Of a stretch of 64,000 nt of DNA, positions 43,450-51,758 are shown one piece after another. The position numbers and the translations under genes are program-made. Below the pieces are notes generated by a model. That model was given only the letters and a program-made list of their open reading frames with translations. It had not been told where the DNA came from and did no database searches. Each line of letters begins with the position of its first letter. Position 1 is the first letter of the stretch. The stretch comes from Candidatus Poribacteria bacterium (GTDB lineage: Bacteria; Poribacteria; WGA-4E; GCA-2687025), in NCBI GenBank assembly GCA_018644665.1, contig JABGQA010000066.1, forward strand, positions 1 to 64,000, given 5' to 3'.

Positions 43450-44304
43450 TCAGTCGAGGCCGAGCAGGCTCAGGCTGTCGCGCTCGAAGACCTCGTCAAG
43501 GCGGTCGTGGCTCACTCGCGGGAGCTTCGTGCCTTCGAGCATGTCGTTGAGACCGCCGAGTTCGCGGTACGACTCCTCCGGTGTCGTGACGGCGTAGTCG
43601 CTGCCGAACAGCACCTTCGGCCATACGCGGTACTCGTCGACGAGCGTCAGTGAGTTGTAGAGTTGCCACGGGCGGTAGAAGAGCGCGCTGATGTCCGCAT
43701 ACACGTTCGGGTGCTTGCGGATCGTGACGATGGTCTCGTTTTCCCACGGGTGGCCGAGATGCGCGAGAACCATCTTCAGGTCCGGGAAGCGGGATGCCAC
43801 TTCGTCGATAAGGTAGGGGCGCGTGAACCGGAGAGGCGCGTGCCGAGCGAACGTCGTGCCCATGTGGAACAGGAGCGGGAGCCCGAGCTTCTGACACCGC
43901 GCGTAGAGCGTGTCGAGGCGCCGATCGGTCGGATCGAAGTTCGCGTAGGTCGGCCCTAGCTTAACGCCGCGCAGGCCGAGATCCGTATAGCCACGCTCGA
44001 AGTCGTCAAAGAAGTCGACCTCGTGCGGGTCGACGCTCAGGAAGCCGATCAGCTTCTCCGGGGCCCGCGCCACGAACGCGGCAACGTATTCGTCCGGGAC
44101 GTAGATGCCCGTGTGCCGGCCCTTGAGACCGAACACAACGCACCGGTCGACCGGCGCCATCGCCTCCATATAGCGGTCGAAATAGGTCCCGGTGTCCCCG
44201 CCGATGGTGGCCGGCTCGGCGCGCATGCGTTGCGCGTCAGCGATGAACTCCGGCGTGCAGTGCAGTGCTTCGTCGCACGCATGTGTATGGATGTCTACGC
44301 GCAA
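43450..44304 (-). CDS. Amidohydrolase-2 family metal hydrolase
   Basis: A 284-residue TIM-barrel hydrolase. It starts 'LRVDIHTHACDEALH', with H-x-H at about residues 6-8, then 'GLRGVKLGPTYANFDP', 'LPLLFHMGTTFARHAP', 'MVLAHLGHPWENETI' and 'VLFGSDYAVTTPEES' with the terminal aspartate. The TTG at 44304 is the only sensible start: the frame upstream is Arg-rich and non-coding. AAAGGGC lies upstream. It heads a trio with the LamG protein and the phosphotransferase. A third amidohydrolase in the window; the substrate is open. Confidence 0.85.
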   Translation of the reverse strand: MRVDIHTHACDEALHCTPEFIADAQRMRAEPATIGGDTGTYFDRYMEAMAPVDRCVVFGLKGRHTGIYVPDEYVAAFVARAPEKLIGFLSVDPHEVDFFDDFERGYTDLGLRGVKLGPTYANFDPTDRRLDTLYARCQKLGLPLLFHMGTTFARHAPLRFTRPYLIDEVASRFPDLKMVLAHLGHPWENETIVTIRKHPNVYADISALFYRPWQLYNSLTLVDEYRVWPKVLFGSDYAVTTPEESYRELGGLNDMLEGTKLPRVSHDRLDEVFERDSLSLLGLD

Positions 44305-44404
44305 GCCAGCACGCCCTTTCCCACGAACTCGGGTTCTGACTGTACCGGCGCTTGCGGACGCGCGCAACCGTGGCCGATGCCGGCCCTCCGCGCGCGCCAC
44401 ACCG

Positions 44405-44434
44405 TTGACACGTTGATTTCGACTCGGATATGAA
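44405..44434 (+). promoter_or_regulatory. Promoter upstream of the pentapeptide gene
   Basis: A perfect -35 TTGACA (44405-44410) and TATGAA (44429-44434), 18 bp apart. Predicted start near 44441, divergent from the amidohydrolase gene. Confidence 0.55.
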
Positions 44435-44479
44435 CAGGGATGCCGCCCTTCACCCCGGCGGGCCTTCGGTGGGCTGCCG

Positions 44480-44680
44480 ATGGCGAACGGGCCACGCACG
44501 GGGACGGATGCCAATCAGCGCTTCGAGCTGAGGGCGTGTGGGCTCGTTCTCTACGGATCACTGCCCGCCGGCCTGACGCTCATCGGCGCCACCGAAATGC
44601 CGGACGGGTTCCCGTCGCTCGCAGTGCCGGCCGTGTGGGTACCGACACGCACTACTCGATCGGTAAGGCCCTCGTGGTAG
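44480..44680 (+). CDS. Small protein of unknown function, coupled to the pentapeptide gene
   Basis: A 66-residue frame from the ATG at 44480 with GGTGGG upstream, about 40 nt after the predicted transcription start. Its TAG stop overlaps the GTG start of the next gene (GTGGTAG), as in translational coupling. The mid-part (about residues 14-50) is hydrophobic and ordered-looking ('RACGLVLYGSLPAGLTLIG'), unlike the arginine-rich competing frame. Not recognised; could be a leader peptide. Low confidence. Confidence 0.35.
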   Translation: MANGPRTGTDANQRFELRACGLVLYGSLPAGLTLIGATEMPDGFPSLAVPAVWVPTRTTRSVRPSW

Positions 44681-46863
44681 GGAAAGAGGAACGTGCGAGA
44701 AGCGAGCCCCTGGGCACGGCGCCCGGCAAGCTCCCGCGAACCCTGACGACGAGGGCGGACGGCGCAGCCGCCGCTTCCGCGCCCAGCGAGGATCTCAACG
44801 ACAGGGGAACTGCGGAGACCGAATCCGTCGTGGCCGCCGACCGCCGTGTTTTGGGGATCGACGAAGTAGAGCGGATCGTCGCCGACCACGCTAGCTGGCT
44901 GTCGTCCGCCCAGGGCGGCGACCCGGGCGCGCCCGCGGACTTCTCCCGCAGCGACCTGACGGCCATACCTGCCAACATGCTCGCGGGAGAAGACCTGCGC
45001 TCGGCTCGATTCACGCAGGCGCGCCTTCGCGGCCTCGACCTGGCAGGCGCCACGCTCGTGGAGGCCGACTTCGCCGGGGCCGATATCGCGGACGCTTGCT
45101 TCGACCACGCCGATACGCGCGGCGCCCTGTTCACCGATGCCGATCTGTCCCGGGCTAGCTTCGAAGCGACCAACCTCGACGGCGCGTGCTTCGACGGAGC
45201 CGATGTCAGACATGCACGGTTCGATGACTCCACGATCCGCCGTGGCTCGCTCGTCGGGACCGACGTGACGTCGGCCAGCTTCCGCGGCGCTGATCTCGAT
45301 AGCGCGGATTTCGGGCAAGCAAACGGAGCGCACTGGGAGCAGTTCGGACGGGCCAACCTTGCGGGCGCGGCCGTCCCGTTCGACGCCGCGAACCTCGAAC
45401 CCCTCGACCTGTTGCGGCGATTACATCGCACGATGCGAGCATGTCTCGTGTGGACTTGGGCGCTTGCCGTCGCTGCGGCGGCCGGCGCAGCGATGGTGTC
45501 GCATGAGGAGCTTCTGCTGGGCGTCTTCCTGCGAATCCCGGCTTTCGTGTGGGGCGGCGCATGCGCCGCGCTGCCCGTTGTCGGCTGCCAGGTGATGCTC
45601 ATCTACGCGCGCGCCGCCTGGTCTCTCCGCGCGGACCTCCCGGCCGTGTTCCCGGATGGGGAGACGCCGTACGCGAGAGTGCGTCGTTCGGCCACGGGTC
45701 TCGTAAGCCCGCTTGAGTTGATCGGCGGTCTGGGGGCGGATGGGGCGCAGCCGGCGCGCGATTTGGCCGCCGTGTTCGTGGCCGGGTGCTTGCCTGCGCT
45801 GGTAACAGTCTACGCGTGGTGGGTCAGTCTGCCGCTGCACGACGCTGTTCTGACGCTGACGCAAGCCGGGCTCCTCGTGGGCTGCGCGGGGTCCGTAACC
45901 TCGTCGTGGCAGCATTGTATGCGCGCGGCCCGTCCCACGGTTTGGGAAGAGCCCGAAGCGCCACGGCTGGGCGCGCTACGCCGTCTCATGCGGGCCGCGG
46001 CCACGGTCGCCTTCATCCTCGCGATCCTCGGAGCATCGGCGTACTTCACGTTCGTTTCACGGATCGACCTAGACATCAGTGGCGTAACCGTCTCCGTTCT
46101 TCCGGTCGGCTTGACAGTCGCCAGCTCCGAGACGTTGAGCGGCACGACCGGCCCTGAGCTTGCGGGCCGCGATCTCCGTGGAATGAACGCCGAGAAGGCG
46201 GTCCTCATAAACGCCATGCTTCGTGGGGCGGACCTCGCCGCCGCTAACCTGACACACGCCGACCTGCGGGGCGCCGACATGGCGTACGCTGACCTGCGGG
46301 GCGCCGACATGACGCACATCAAGCTCACGAGCGCGGGGTTGCAGGCGGCGCGCCTCGGTTCGGCCAGCCTGACCCGCGCCGATCTTACTGCCGCGGACCT
46401 CTCCGGCGCTCGCATGCCTAGCGCTGACCTGCGCGGCGCCCGCGCGACTGGCGCGCGCCTCGATTATGCCACGATGAGGGGCGCCAACTTTACTGCCGCG
46501 GACATGACCGCCGCCTCTGTGAAAGCGGCGACGCTCGCCGACGCCGTCCTGGCACGCGCGATCCTGAAGGGCGCTGACATGCGGCACTCTGGCCTCCGCG
46601 GGGCCGACCTCGCTGGGGCTGATCTTACCGGCGCTATCCTGTACCGCGCCGACATGCGGGACGCGGACCTCTCGAGGGCCGACCTGACGGACGCCGATCT
46701 CACAGGCGCGCGGCTCACCAACGCGATCCTAGCAGGCGCGGATCTCAGGGGCAGCGGTCTAGGCTCTGCGATCCTGGGCGGAGCGAGCTATACGGAGGAT
46801 ACACGGTTCCCAGAGGGATTCCTCCCTGAATTGCGCGGAATGGTGGACACAACCGGGAAGTAG
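44674..46863 (+). CDS. Membrane protein with two pentapeptide-repeat blocks
   Basis: A 729-residue protein. Residues ~90-235 hold A(D/N)LxxA-type pentapeptide repeats ('GADIADACFDHADTRGALF'), ~256-460 have about four membrane segments, and ~495-710 hold a longer, more regular repeat block ('LRGADLAAANLTHADLRGAD', 'LSRADLTDADLTGARL'). The repeat blocks form right-handed quadrilateral beta-helices; their side relative to the membrane is not clear. The GTG at 44674 has AAGG 5 bp upstream; an in-frame extension to 44440 is Arg-rich and is rejected. Function unknown; pentapeptide proteins can mimic DNA or act as scaffolds. Confidence 0.85.
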   Translation: MVGKEERARSEPLGTAPGKLPRTLTTRADGAAAASAPSEDLNDRGTAETESVVAADRRVLGIDEVERIVADHASWLSSAQGGDPGAPADFSRSDLTAIPANMLAGEDLRSARFTQARLRGLDLAGATLVEADFAGADIADACFDHADTRGALFTDADLSRASFEATNLDGACFDGADVRHARFDDSTIRRGSLVGTDVTSASFRGADLDSADFGQANGAHWEQFGRANLAGAAVPFDAANLEPLDLLRRLHRTMRACLVWTWALAVAAAAGAAMVSHEELLLGVFLRIPAFVWGGACAALPVVGCQVMLIYARAAWSLRADLPAVFPDGETPYARVRRSATGLVSPLELIGGLGADGAQPARDLAAVFVAGCLPALVTVYAWWVSLPLHDAVLTLTQAGLLVGCAGSVTSSWQHCMRAARPTVWEEPEAPRLGALRRLMRAAATVAFILAILGASAYFTFVSRIDLDISGVTVSVLPVGLTVASSETLSGTTGPELAGRDLRGMNAEKAVLINAMLRGADLAAANLTHADLRGADMAYADLRGADMTHIKLTSAGLQAARLGSASLTRADLTAADLSGARMPSADLRGARATGARLDYATMRGANFTAADMTAASVKAATLADAVLARAILKGADMRHSGLRGADLAGADLTGAILYRADMRDADLSRADLTDADLTGARLTNAILAGADLRGSGLGSAILGGASYTEDTRFPEGFLPELRGMVDTTGK

Positions 46864-46948
46864 ATACACGGCTGTATGGCGTTGTGCGCCCCGTGACGCA
46901 CGTAGGCCAGCGCCACTCTAGTCCGTCGTGACACGTTGCGTGAGCGCC

Positions 46949-48400
46949 TCAGAAGTTCGCCCGCCGCTCCGGCAGCGGGTCGACCGTCCACGCCATGCGG
47001 TCGCACAGCCGGCCGAGTAGCTCCGCCTTCACGCCAACATGCGCAGGGGCGTCCCACAGGTTGTGCGTCTCGCTGGGTTCTTCGGACAGGTCGTACAGCT
47101 CGCCAGGCTGTGTGCCGTGCATCGCAACGAGCTTGTGCGTGCGCGTGCGGATCATCGTGGCGTGGGCGGCGGGGTCTCTGTGCGTCGGCATCGCGTTGTA
47201 GTATTCGCAGTAGACGTCGTCACGATGCGTGTCCGCGTCCGTGTCACCAGCGAGCAACGGCCAGAGCGACCGCCCCTGCATACCTGCGTAACGCTCCACG
47301 CCCGCGGCGTCCAGCAACGTCGGAGCCAGGTCGACCAGTTCCACAAGCGCATCGGATCGCAGCCCGGCAGAGGTCTGTCCCGGCGCGGACACCACGAGCG
47401 GCACGCGTACGGCGGGGTCGTAGAAGTGCGAACCCTTCAGGTAGATGCCGTGGTCTCCTAGCATCTCGCCGTGGTCGGACATGAAGATCACGATCGTGTT
47501 CTCGCGCTGACCCGTGCGGTCGAGGGCGTCGAGCATCCGGCCGACCTGGACGTCGATGAGATCGCACATCGCCCAATACGCCGCGCGCACGAGTCGATGG
47601 TCCTCGGCCGTCATGTCGGCGAACGGGTACGAGCGCGGGCTGTTGTACGCCCCGTGGTGCTCGCGTTGCTGGAAGACGGGCTTGCCATCCAGTTCGCCGG
47701 GCGTGTAATTCGGCGGCGGGATGTCGTCCAGTCGGTCGAGGTAGCGCTCCAGGTACTCGCGCGGCGGGTCGAAGGCGTGGTGCGGGTCGAACGGGTTCAC
47801 GCTGAAGAGCCAGGGGTGATCCGACGCCTCATGGGCCTCCATGAAGTTGATCGCCTTCTGCGCGCACCACGTCGTGTGGTGATGCTCCTCGGGCATCGAG
47901 GTCTGCACCCATTGCGACCCCTCGAACGACTCGCGACGATACGTCTGTCCACGTTCGCGCAGCCACAGGGCGTACTCGTTCGTGGGCCAGTGCGGGTCGG
48001 GATGGTGCATCCAATGGAACTCGTGGTAGCCGTCGTCGATGCGCTCTTCCATGCGTGTGACGCGCGGGTTGCACGCGGACAGGTGCAGCTTGCCGGACAG
48101 CCCGCACGTGTACCCAGCATCCGCCAGCAGACGCGTCACGAGCTTCTCGTCGGCGGGAATCGTCTGACCGTTCTGCCGGCAGCGCGTGGTTCGCGGATAC
48201 CGTCCCGTGAGGAAGCTCGCGCGGCTCGGGGTGCAGACAGGGCTCTGGGAGTACGCGTGGTCGAACAACACGCCACCCTCCGCGAGCGCGTCGATGTTCG
48301 GCGTGGTAACCCACTCGTTGCCGTAGCACCCGACGGCGTCGAACCGCTGTTGGTCGGTGCAAATCCACAGGATGTTGGGCCGGGCAGTCGCGTCACTCAC
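46949..48400 (-). CDS. Type I sulfatase
   Basis: A 483-residue sulfatase. C56 in 'SPVCTPSRASFLTGRYP' is the formylglycine-precursor cysteine in the C-x-P-S-R motif. N-terminal metal site 'CTDQQRFDAVGCYGN' and later 'IVIFMSDHGEMLGDHGIYLK' complete the active site. No signal peptide, so it works in the cytoplasm or needs another route. The GTG at 48400 lies 3 bp before the stop of the upstream sulfatase gene, with GGGAG upstream. It hydrolyses sulfate esters from sugars or small organics; the exact substrate is unknown. Confidence 0.92.
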   Translation of the reverse strand: MSDATARPNILWICTDQQRFDAVGCYGNEWVTTPNIDALAEGGVLFDHAYSQSPVCTPSRASFLTGRYPRTTRCRQNGQTIPADEKLVTRLLADAGYTCGLSGKLHLSACNPRVTRMEERIDDGYHEFHWMHHPDPHWPTNEYALWLRERGQTYRRESFEGSQWVQTSMPEEHHHTTWCAQKAINFMEAHEASDHPWLFSVNPFDPHHAFDPPREYLERYLDRLDDIPPPNYTPGELDGKPVFQQREHHGAYNSPRSYPFADMTAEDHRLVRAAYWAMCDLIDVQVGRMLDALDRTGQRENTIVIFMSDHGEMLGDHGIYLKGSHFYDPAVRVPLVVSAPGQTSAGLRSDALVELVDLAPTLLDAAGVERYAGMQGRSLWPLLAGDTDADTHRDDVYCEYYNAMPTHRDPAAHATMIRTRTHKLVAMHGTQPGELYDLSEEPSETHNLWDAPAHVGVKAELLGRLCDRMAWTVDPLPERRANF

Positions 48401-48403
48401 GGC

Positions 48404-50128
48404 TCAGTCTCCCGTGCGGCAGGCGTAGACGTAGTACGCTCCCAGAGCTTCCCCACTGTCCGTGCTGAGCCACGTCTGTAGGCGCGTCGCGCCGGCCCCC
48501 AGCGCGAAGTGGAACGTCGCCGAGTCGGCCGTGGGAGCGATCTCACCGTTGGCTTCCTCGTCGCCGACGCGCACGCGCGCACGCTGTAGCGGCAGCGCCT
48601 TTCCGCCGTGGAACCAGTCCATGATCTCGCCGGGCATGCCCTCGGTCATCCCCAGGGCTTCCTCGCGCGGCCAACGACGCAGTTCAAATGCGTACACGCC
48701 CGGCCTCGCGACATCGATCGCCCAATCCCCGTTGCAGACGACGCCCTGACGCACCATCCCCTGGTTCCAGGCGCAACTGCTATCCTCGTTGTGCCAGTCG
48801 TGACAGGTGATGCGCGACACCGGCTCGTGCTCGGACCCGATGATGATCGCCGGGTCGTCGTCGAATCGCTCGGAGACGGTCTCCCACCATCGCTCGTATT
48901 CGCCCCGTAGGGTCTCGACTACCGCCGGGTGCTGGTCGGCCACGTCAACGCGCTGCTCGGGATCAGGGCGGATGTCGTACAGCTCCTCGCCGTTCACCAG
49001 TCGCCACCGGTCGGTCATCGTCGCGCTCTTGCGCCACTTGATCGGCATCTCTACGCGTTGCGAGTCCGTGACGATGACGCGCTCGGGCCATCCGTCAGCG
49101 TCGCCGTTTACCAGCGCTAAGATGCTCTGGCCGTGGATGGCCGACGAGTCAGGGCCGGGGATGCCGCACATGTCGGCAAGGGTGGGGAGGATGTCGATGT
49201 TCGCGGTGAGCGTGTCGACATCGCGTCCCTCGGTGAGGCCGCCGGCCGGCCAGCGCATGAAGAACGTCACTCGGTGGCCGCCGTCGTATTCGGAGCCCTT
49301 CACGCCGCGCATGCCGGCGTTGTAGCCGTCGCGTACGAAGCCGTCGCGATCCAGACCACACCCGGCCGCGGTGCCGTTGTCGGTCATGAAGATGAGTATC
49401 GTGTCCCGCTCGATGTCGAGATCACGGAGCTTCGCGCGCAGGCGGGCGAGGTTCTCATCGATGTTCGTGATCATGCCGTAGAAGCGAGCGCGCGCGTCCG
49501 GCACACGGCCGCGGTACCGTCGGCTATAGCTGTCCGCGACGCGGAACGGGCCGTGCGGCGCGTTCGTGGAGACGTAGCACAGGAACGGCGCGTCGGCGCT
49601 CCGTTCGATAAACGCCATCGCCTGGTCGAACCAGACGTCGGTGCAGTAGCCCTCGAACTTCGTCGGCTCGCCGTTGACCATGTACGTGTCGTCGAAGTAG
49701 TCGTTGCCCCAGTGATCGGGCGTTTGGCTGACGCCCCCGCCGCCGTGGTATACGGCCTCGTCGAACCCTCGATCGTGGGGTCTGAACGGGTAGTTGTCGC
49801 CCAGATGCCACTTTCCGAACATGCCCGTGCGGTAGCCGCCCGCGCGGAACACGTCGCCCATCGTGACCTCGTCCTTGCGGAGCAACGACCGTCCGCCGAT
49901 CGTGTGCCACACGCCGGTGCAGTTGCAGTAGCGGCCGGTCATCAGACCCGCCCGGGTCGGCGCGCACGTCGGTCCCACGTGGAAGTTCGTGAGACGCACG
50001 CTCTCGCCGTGCATCTCATCGAGATTGGGCGTGTGTATCACGGGATTCCCGTGACAGGCGAGGTCGCCGTAGCCCTGATCGTCGGTGATGACGAAGACGA
50101 CGTTCGGCTTCCGCGGCTCGGTGGGCAC
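48404..50128 (-). CDS. Type I sulfatase (arylsulfatase-like)
   Basis: A 574-residue sulfatase. The formylglycine cysteine is C55 in 'VGPTCAPTRAGLMTGRY' (C-x-P-T-R). 'NVVFVITDDQGYGDLACHGN' supplies the metal aspartates and 'ILIFMTDNGTAAG' the distal pair. 'GKWHLGDNYPFRPHDRGF' and 'YVSTNAPHGPF' are classic arylsulfatase blocks. No signal peptide is seen. The GTG at 50128 has GGGAG upstream. It is immediately upstream of the other sulfatase and downstream of PhyH. A maturase (formylglycine-generating enzyme or anSME) is not in the window. Confidence 0.93.
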   Translation of the reverse strand: MPTEPRKPNVVFVITDDQGYGDLACHGNPVIHTPNLDEMHGESVRLTNFHVGPTCAPTRAGLMTGRYCNCTGVWHTIGGRSLLRKDEVTMGDVFRAGGYRTGMFGKWHLGDNYPFRPHDRGFDEAVYHGGGGVSQTPDHWGNDYFDDTYMVNGEPTKFEGYCTDVWFDQAMAFIERSADAPFLCYVSTNAPHGPFRVADSYSRRYRGRVPDARARFYGMITNIDENLARLRAKLRDLDIERDTILIFMTDNGTAAGCGLDRDGFVRDGYNAGMRGVKGSEYDGGHRVTFFMRWPAGGLTEGRDVDTLTANIDILPTLADMCGIPGPDSSAIHGQSILALVNGDADGWPERVIVTDSQRVEMPIKWRKSATMTDRWRLVNGEELYDIRPDPEQRVDVADQHPAVVETLRGEYERWWETVSERFDDDPAIIIGSEHEPVSRITCHDWHNEDSSCAWNQGMVRQGVVCNGDWAIDVARPGVYAFELRRWPREEALGMTEGMPGEIMDWFHGGKALPLQRARVRVGDEEANGEIAPTADSATFHFALGAGATRLQTWLSTDSGEALGAYYVYACRTGD

Positions 50129-50161
50129 GTTGTAGTCTCCCGGATTCGCGTTGCGCGGGCG

Positions 50162-51031
50162 CTATCCCGCGGCGGCCTCTTCGTCGACATCCGACCCGGC
50201 GACCGGGGCAGTGAACATGGGCTCGCGGTGCGGCAGGTGCGTCTGACCGCGGGCGAGTATCTGGTTCTGGTTGCGGCACTCCTCGACAGGCGCGCCCCAG
50301 TGCGTCCACGAACGCGCATTCGCGTAGTGGCTCACGAAGGCCCGGCGCCGACGGTCCTTGGATCGGTTCGCCAGCGAGCGGTGCATCACCTTGCCCGCGA
50401 AGAAGGCGACATCGCCCGCCTTCATCACTGCGTGTACTTCCCGACCCGGGTACTTCTCCGTGACGCGCGCGAGGTCGTTCACCTCCGTGTCATCGTGGCT
50501 GACGTTCTGCGCCTGGCGGTACACCGGCTCGTACTGCGTGCCCGTCACGAATGAGACGCAGCCGTTCTCCTCGTCGGCGTCGTCGATGGCTATCCACGCG
50601 CCGCACAACGTGTCCGGCAGCGTCTGGATGTAGTACGAATCCTGGTGATACCCCTGCCCGACCTGCCCCGGCGCCTTCAGGAACAGCATCGTCTGCATCG
50701 CCATCACATCCGGGCCGATGAGGACCTCCAGCACGTCCAGCACCCGCGGGTGGAGGAGGTAACGCTCGTGCAACTCGTGGACGAAATGCAGTTGGTGGAT
50801 GCGGACGTGATGCTGCCTGACCTGCTCCGGCGTCGCGTCGGGGGCGGGTGGCTCGATCCTGCCGGGGATGACCAAGTCGCCCGAGATTACCTCCTCGGTG
50901 TGGTCGCGCAGTTCGCGGACCTCGTCGGGGGCCACGAGCTGCGGCACTACCAGGAAGCCCTGCTCGGTGAAGTCACGGACCTCGGCTGCGGAGACTTCGT
51001 ATCGGTCGTGGTTAGTCACTGGCGTGTCCAT
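50162..51031 (-). CDS. Phytanoyl-CoA dioxygenase (PhyH)-family Fe(II)/2-oxoglutarate oxygenase (1)
   Basis: A 289-residue oxygenase. The iron triad is H129-x-D131 ('GYHQDSYY') and H217 ('FAGKVMHRSLANRSKD'), with an Arg downstream for 2-oxoglutarate. It hydroxylates an unknown organic substrate; poribacterial-type genomes carry many members. It lies in an operon with the two sulfatases downstream and a PspB-like gene upstream. The ATG at 51031 is natural; no strong SD is seen, so translation may depend on coupling to the gene 21 bp upstream. Confidence 0.9.
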   Translation of the reverse strand: MDTPVTNHDRYEVSAAEVRDFTEQGFLVVPQLVAPDEVRELRDHTEEVISGDLVIPGRIEPPAPDATPEQVRQHHVRIHQLHFVHELHERYLLHPRVLDVLEVLIGPDVMAMQTMLFLKAPGQVGQGYHQDSYYIQTLPDTLCGAWIAIDDADEENGCVSFVTGTQYEPVYRQAQNVSHDDTEVNDLARVTEKYPGREVHAVMKAGDVAFFAGKVMHRSLANRSKDRRRRAFVSHYANARSWTHWGAPVEECRNQNQILARGQTHLPHREPMFTAPVAGSDVDEEAAAG

Positions 51032-51052
51032 GGCTAATGTGGGTCGTCCGTT

Positions 51053-51313
51053 CTACTTGTCGTCGCGCGGAAGGCGGCGCGTCGGCGAGTCTCCGAGCAT
51101 GAGCGTGAGGTCGGCAATGGCCTCCTGCATCCCATGCATGTCGCTGCCCAGCGTGTCGAGTTGGCCGCGGATCTCCTCGAGCTCGCGCCTGGATGCGCCC
51201 GTCGTGAGCCCGCGCTTTCGAGTGGAGTACTGGATACCCATGTACACGATCGAAACGACGCTCGCGCAGACGAACCCAATACCCACGATCATGACGAACA
51301 CGACGCTGGCCAT
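51053..51313 (-). CDS. PspB-like small membrane protein with coiled coil
   Basis: An 86-residue protein: one N-terminal membrane helix ('VVFVMIVGIGFVCASVVSIV'), a short basic linker ('STRKRGLTTG') and a heptad-rich segment ('ELEEIRGQLDTLGSDMHGMQ'). The plan is that of PspB. The ATG at 51313 has GGGGAT upstream; a longer frame to 51475 adds no membrane segment. It is the first gene of the operon with PhyH and the sulfatases; a link to phage-shock control is uncertain. TATACT at 51344-51349 may be its -10 box. Confidence 0.6.
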   Translation of the reverse strand: MASVVFVMIVGIGFVCASVVSIVYMGIQYSTRKRGLTTGASRRELEEIRGQLDTLGSDMHGMQEAIADLTLMLGDSPTRRLPRDDK

Positions 51314-51439
51314 ACATCCCCAATCCGGTTCGTGTGCCGGCGTAGTATATGTCGCCGTCATCAGCGGGGGAACGGCGCCGCGTCGCGATAGTAATTGGGT
51401 ACTAGCGTGGCCGACGGCACAACTTATTGGGGTTTGTGG

Positions 51440-51469
51440 TTGACGCTTGCCGCGGGCGTCGCATATCGG
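51440..51469 (+). promoter_or_regulatory. Possible promoter of the small gene at 51510
   Basis: TTGACG (51440-51445) and TATCGG (51464-51469), 18 bp apart. The predicted start leaves a ~35-nt leader to the ATG at 51510. Confidence 0.3.
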
Positions 51470-51509
51470 CGTCAACGGGACGACCGAGATCCGTCAGTCG
51501 GAGCTACCA

Positions 51510-51722
51510 ATGGACCCCAACGCCATGGATGAACTTAGGGCCGTCGCGGCGGGCCTGGCGCGCTGGTACCGTGAGGAGATGCCCGCCGACGAGCAGGCGG
51601 TGTTCCACCGGTCGGAACTCGCGGACGACGTGCGACGCGCTGGGATCGCCGTGGACCTTCCGGCCGATGACTCGGAGCAACCCGCGGCGGCACGTCCGGC
51701 GGAGGCGCCCGTGCCGGCCTAA
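51510..51722 (+). CDS. Small hypothetical protein
   Basis: A 70-residue acidic frame. The ATG at 51510 has GGAG 7 bp upstream. The sequence starts 'MDPNAMDELRAVAAGLARWY', continues with a second amphipathic stretch ('REEMPADEQAVFHRSEL') and ends in a Pro/Ala-rich tail. No membrane segment. I do not recognise the family. It occupies an island between two minus-strand genes, with a weak promoter-like pair upstream, which supports a real gene. Confidence 0.5.
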   Translation: MDPNAMDELRAVAAGLARWYREEMPADEQAVFHRSELADDVRRAGIAVDLPADDSEQPAAARPAEAPVPA

Positions 51723-51758
51723 GGGCGCGGCCCTTCGCGCCCGACTGCCGACGCGATG

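Noticed and set aside
44551-45333. A 260-residue minus-strand frame opposite the pentapeptide gene
   Set aside because: It mirrors the periodic pentapeptide codons and has no independent support.
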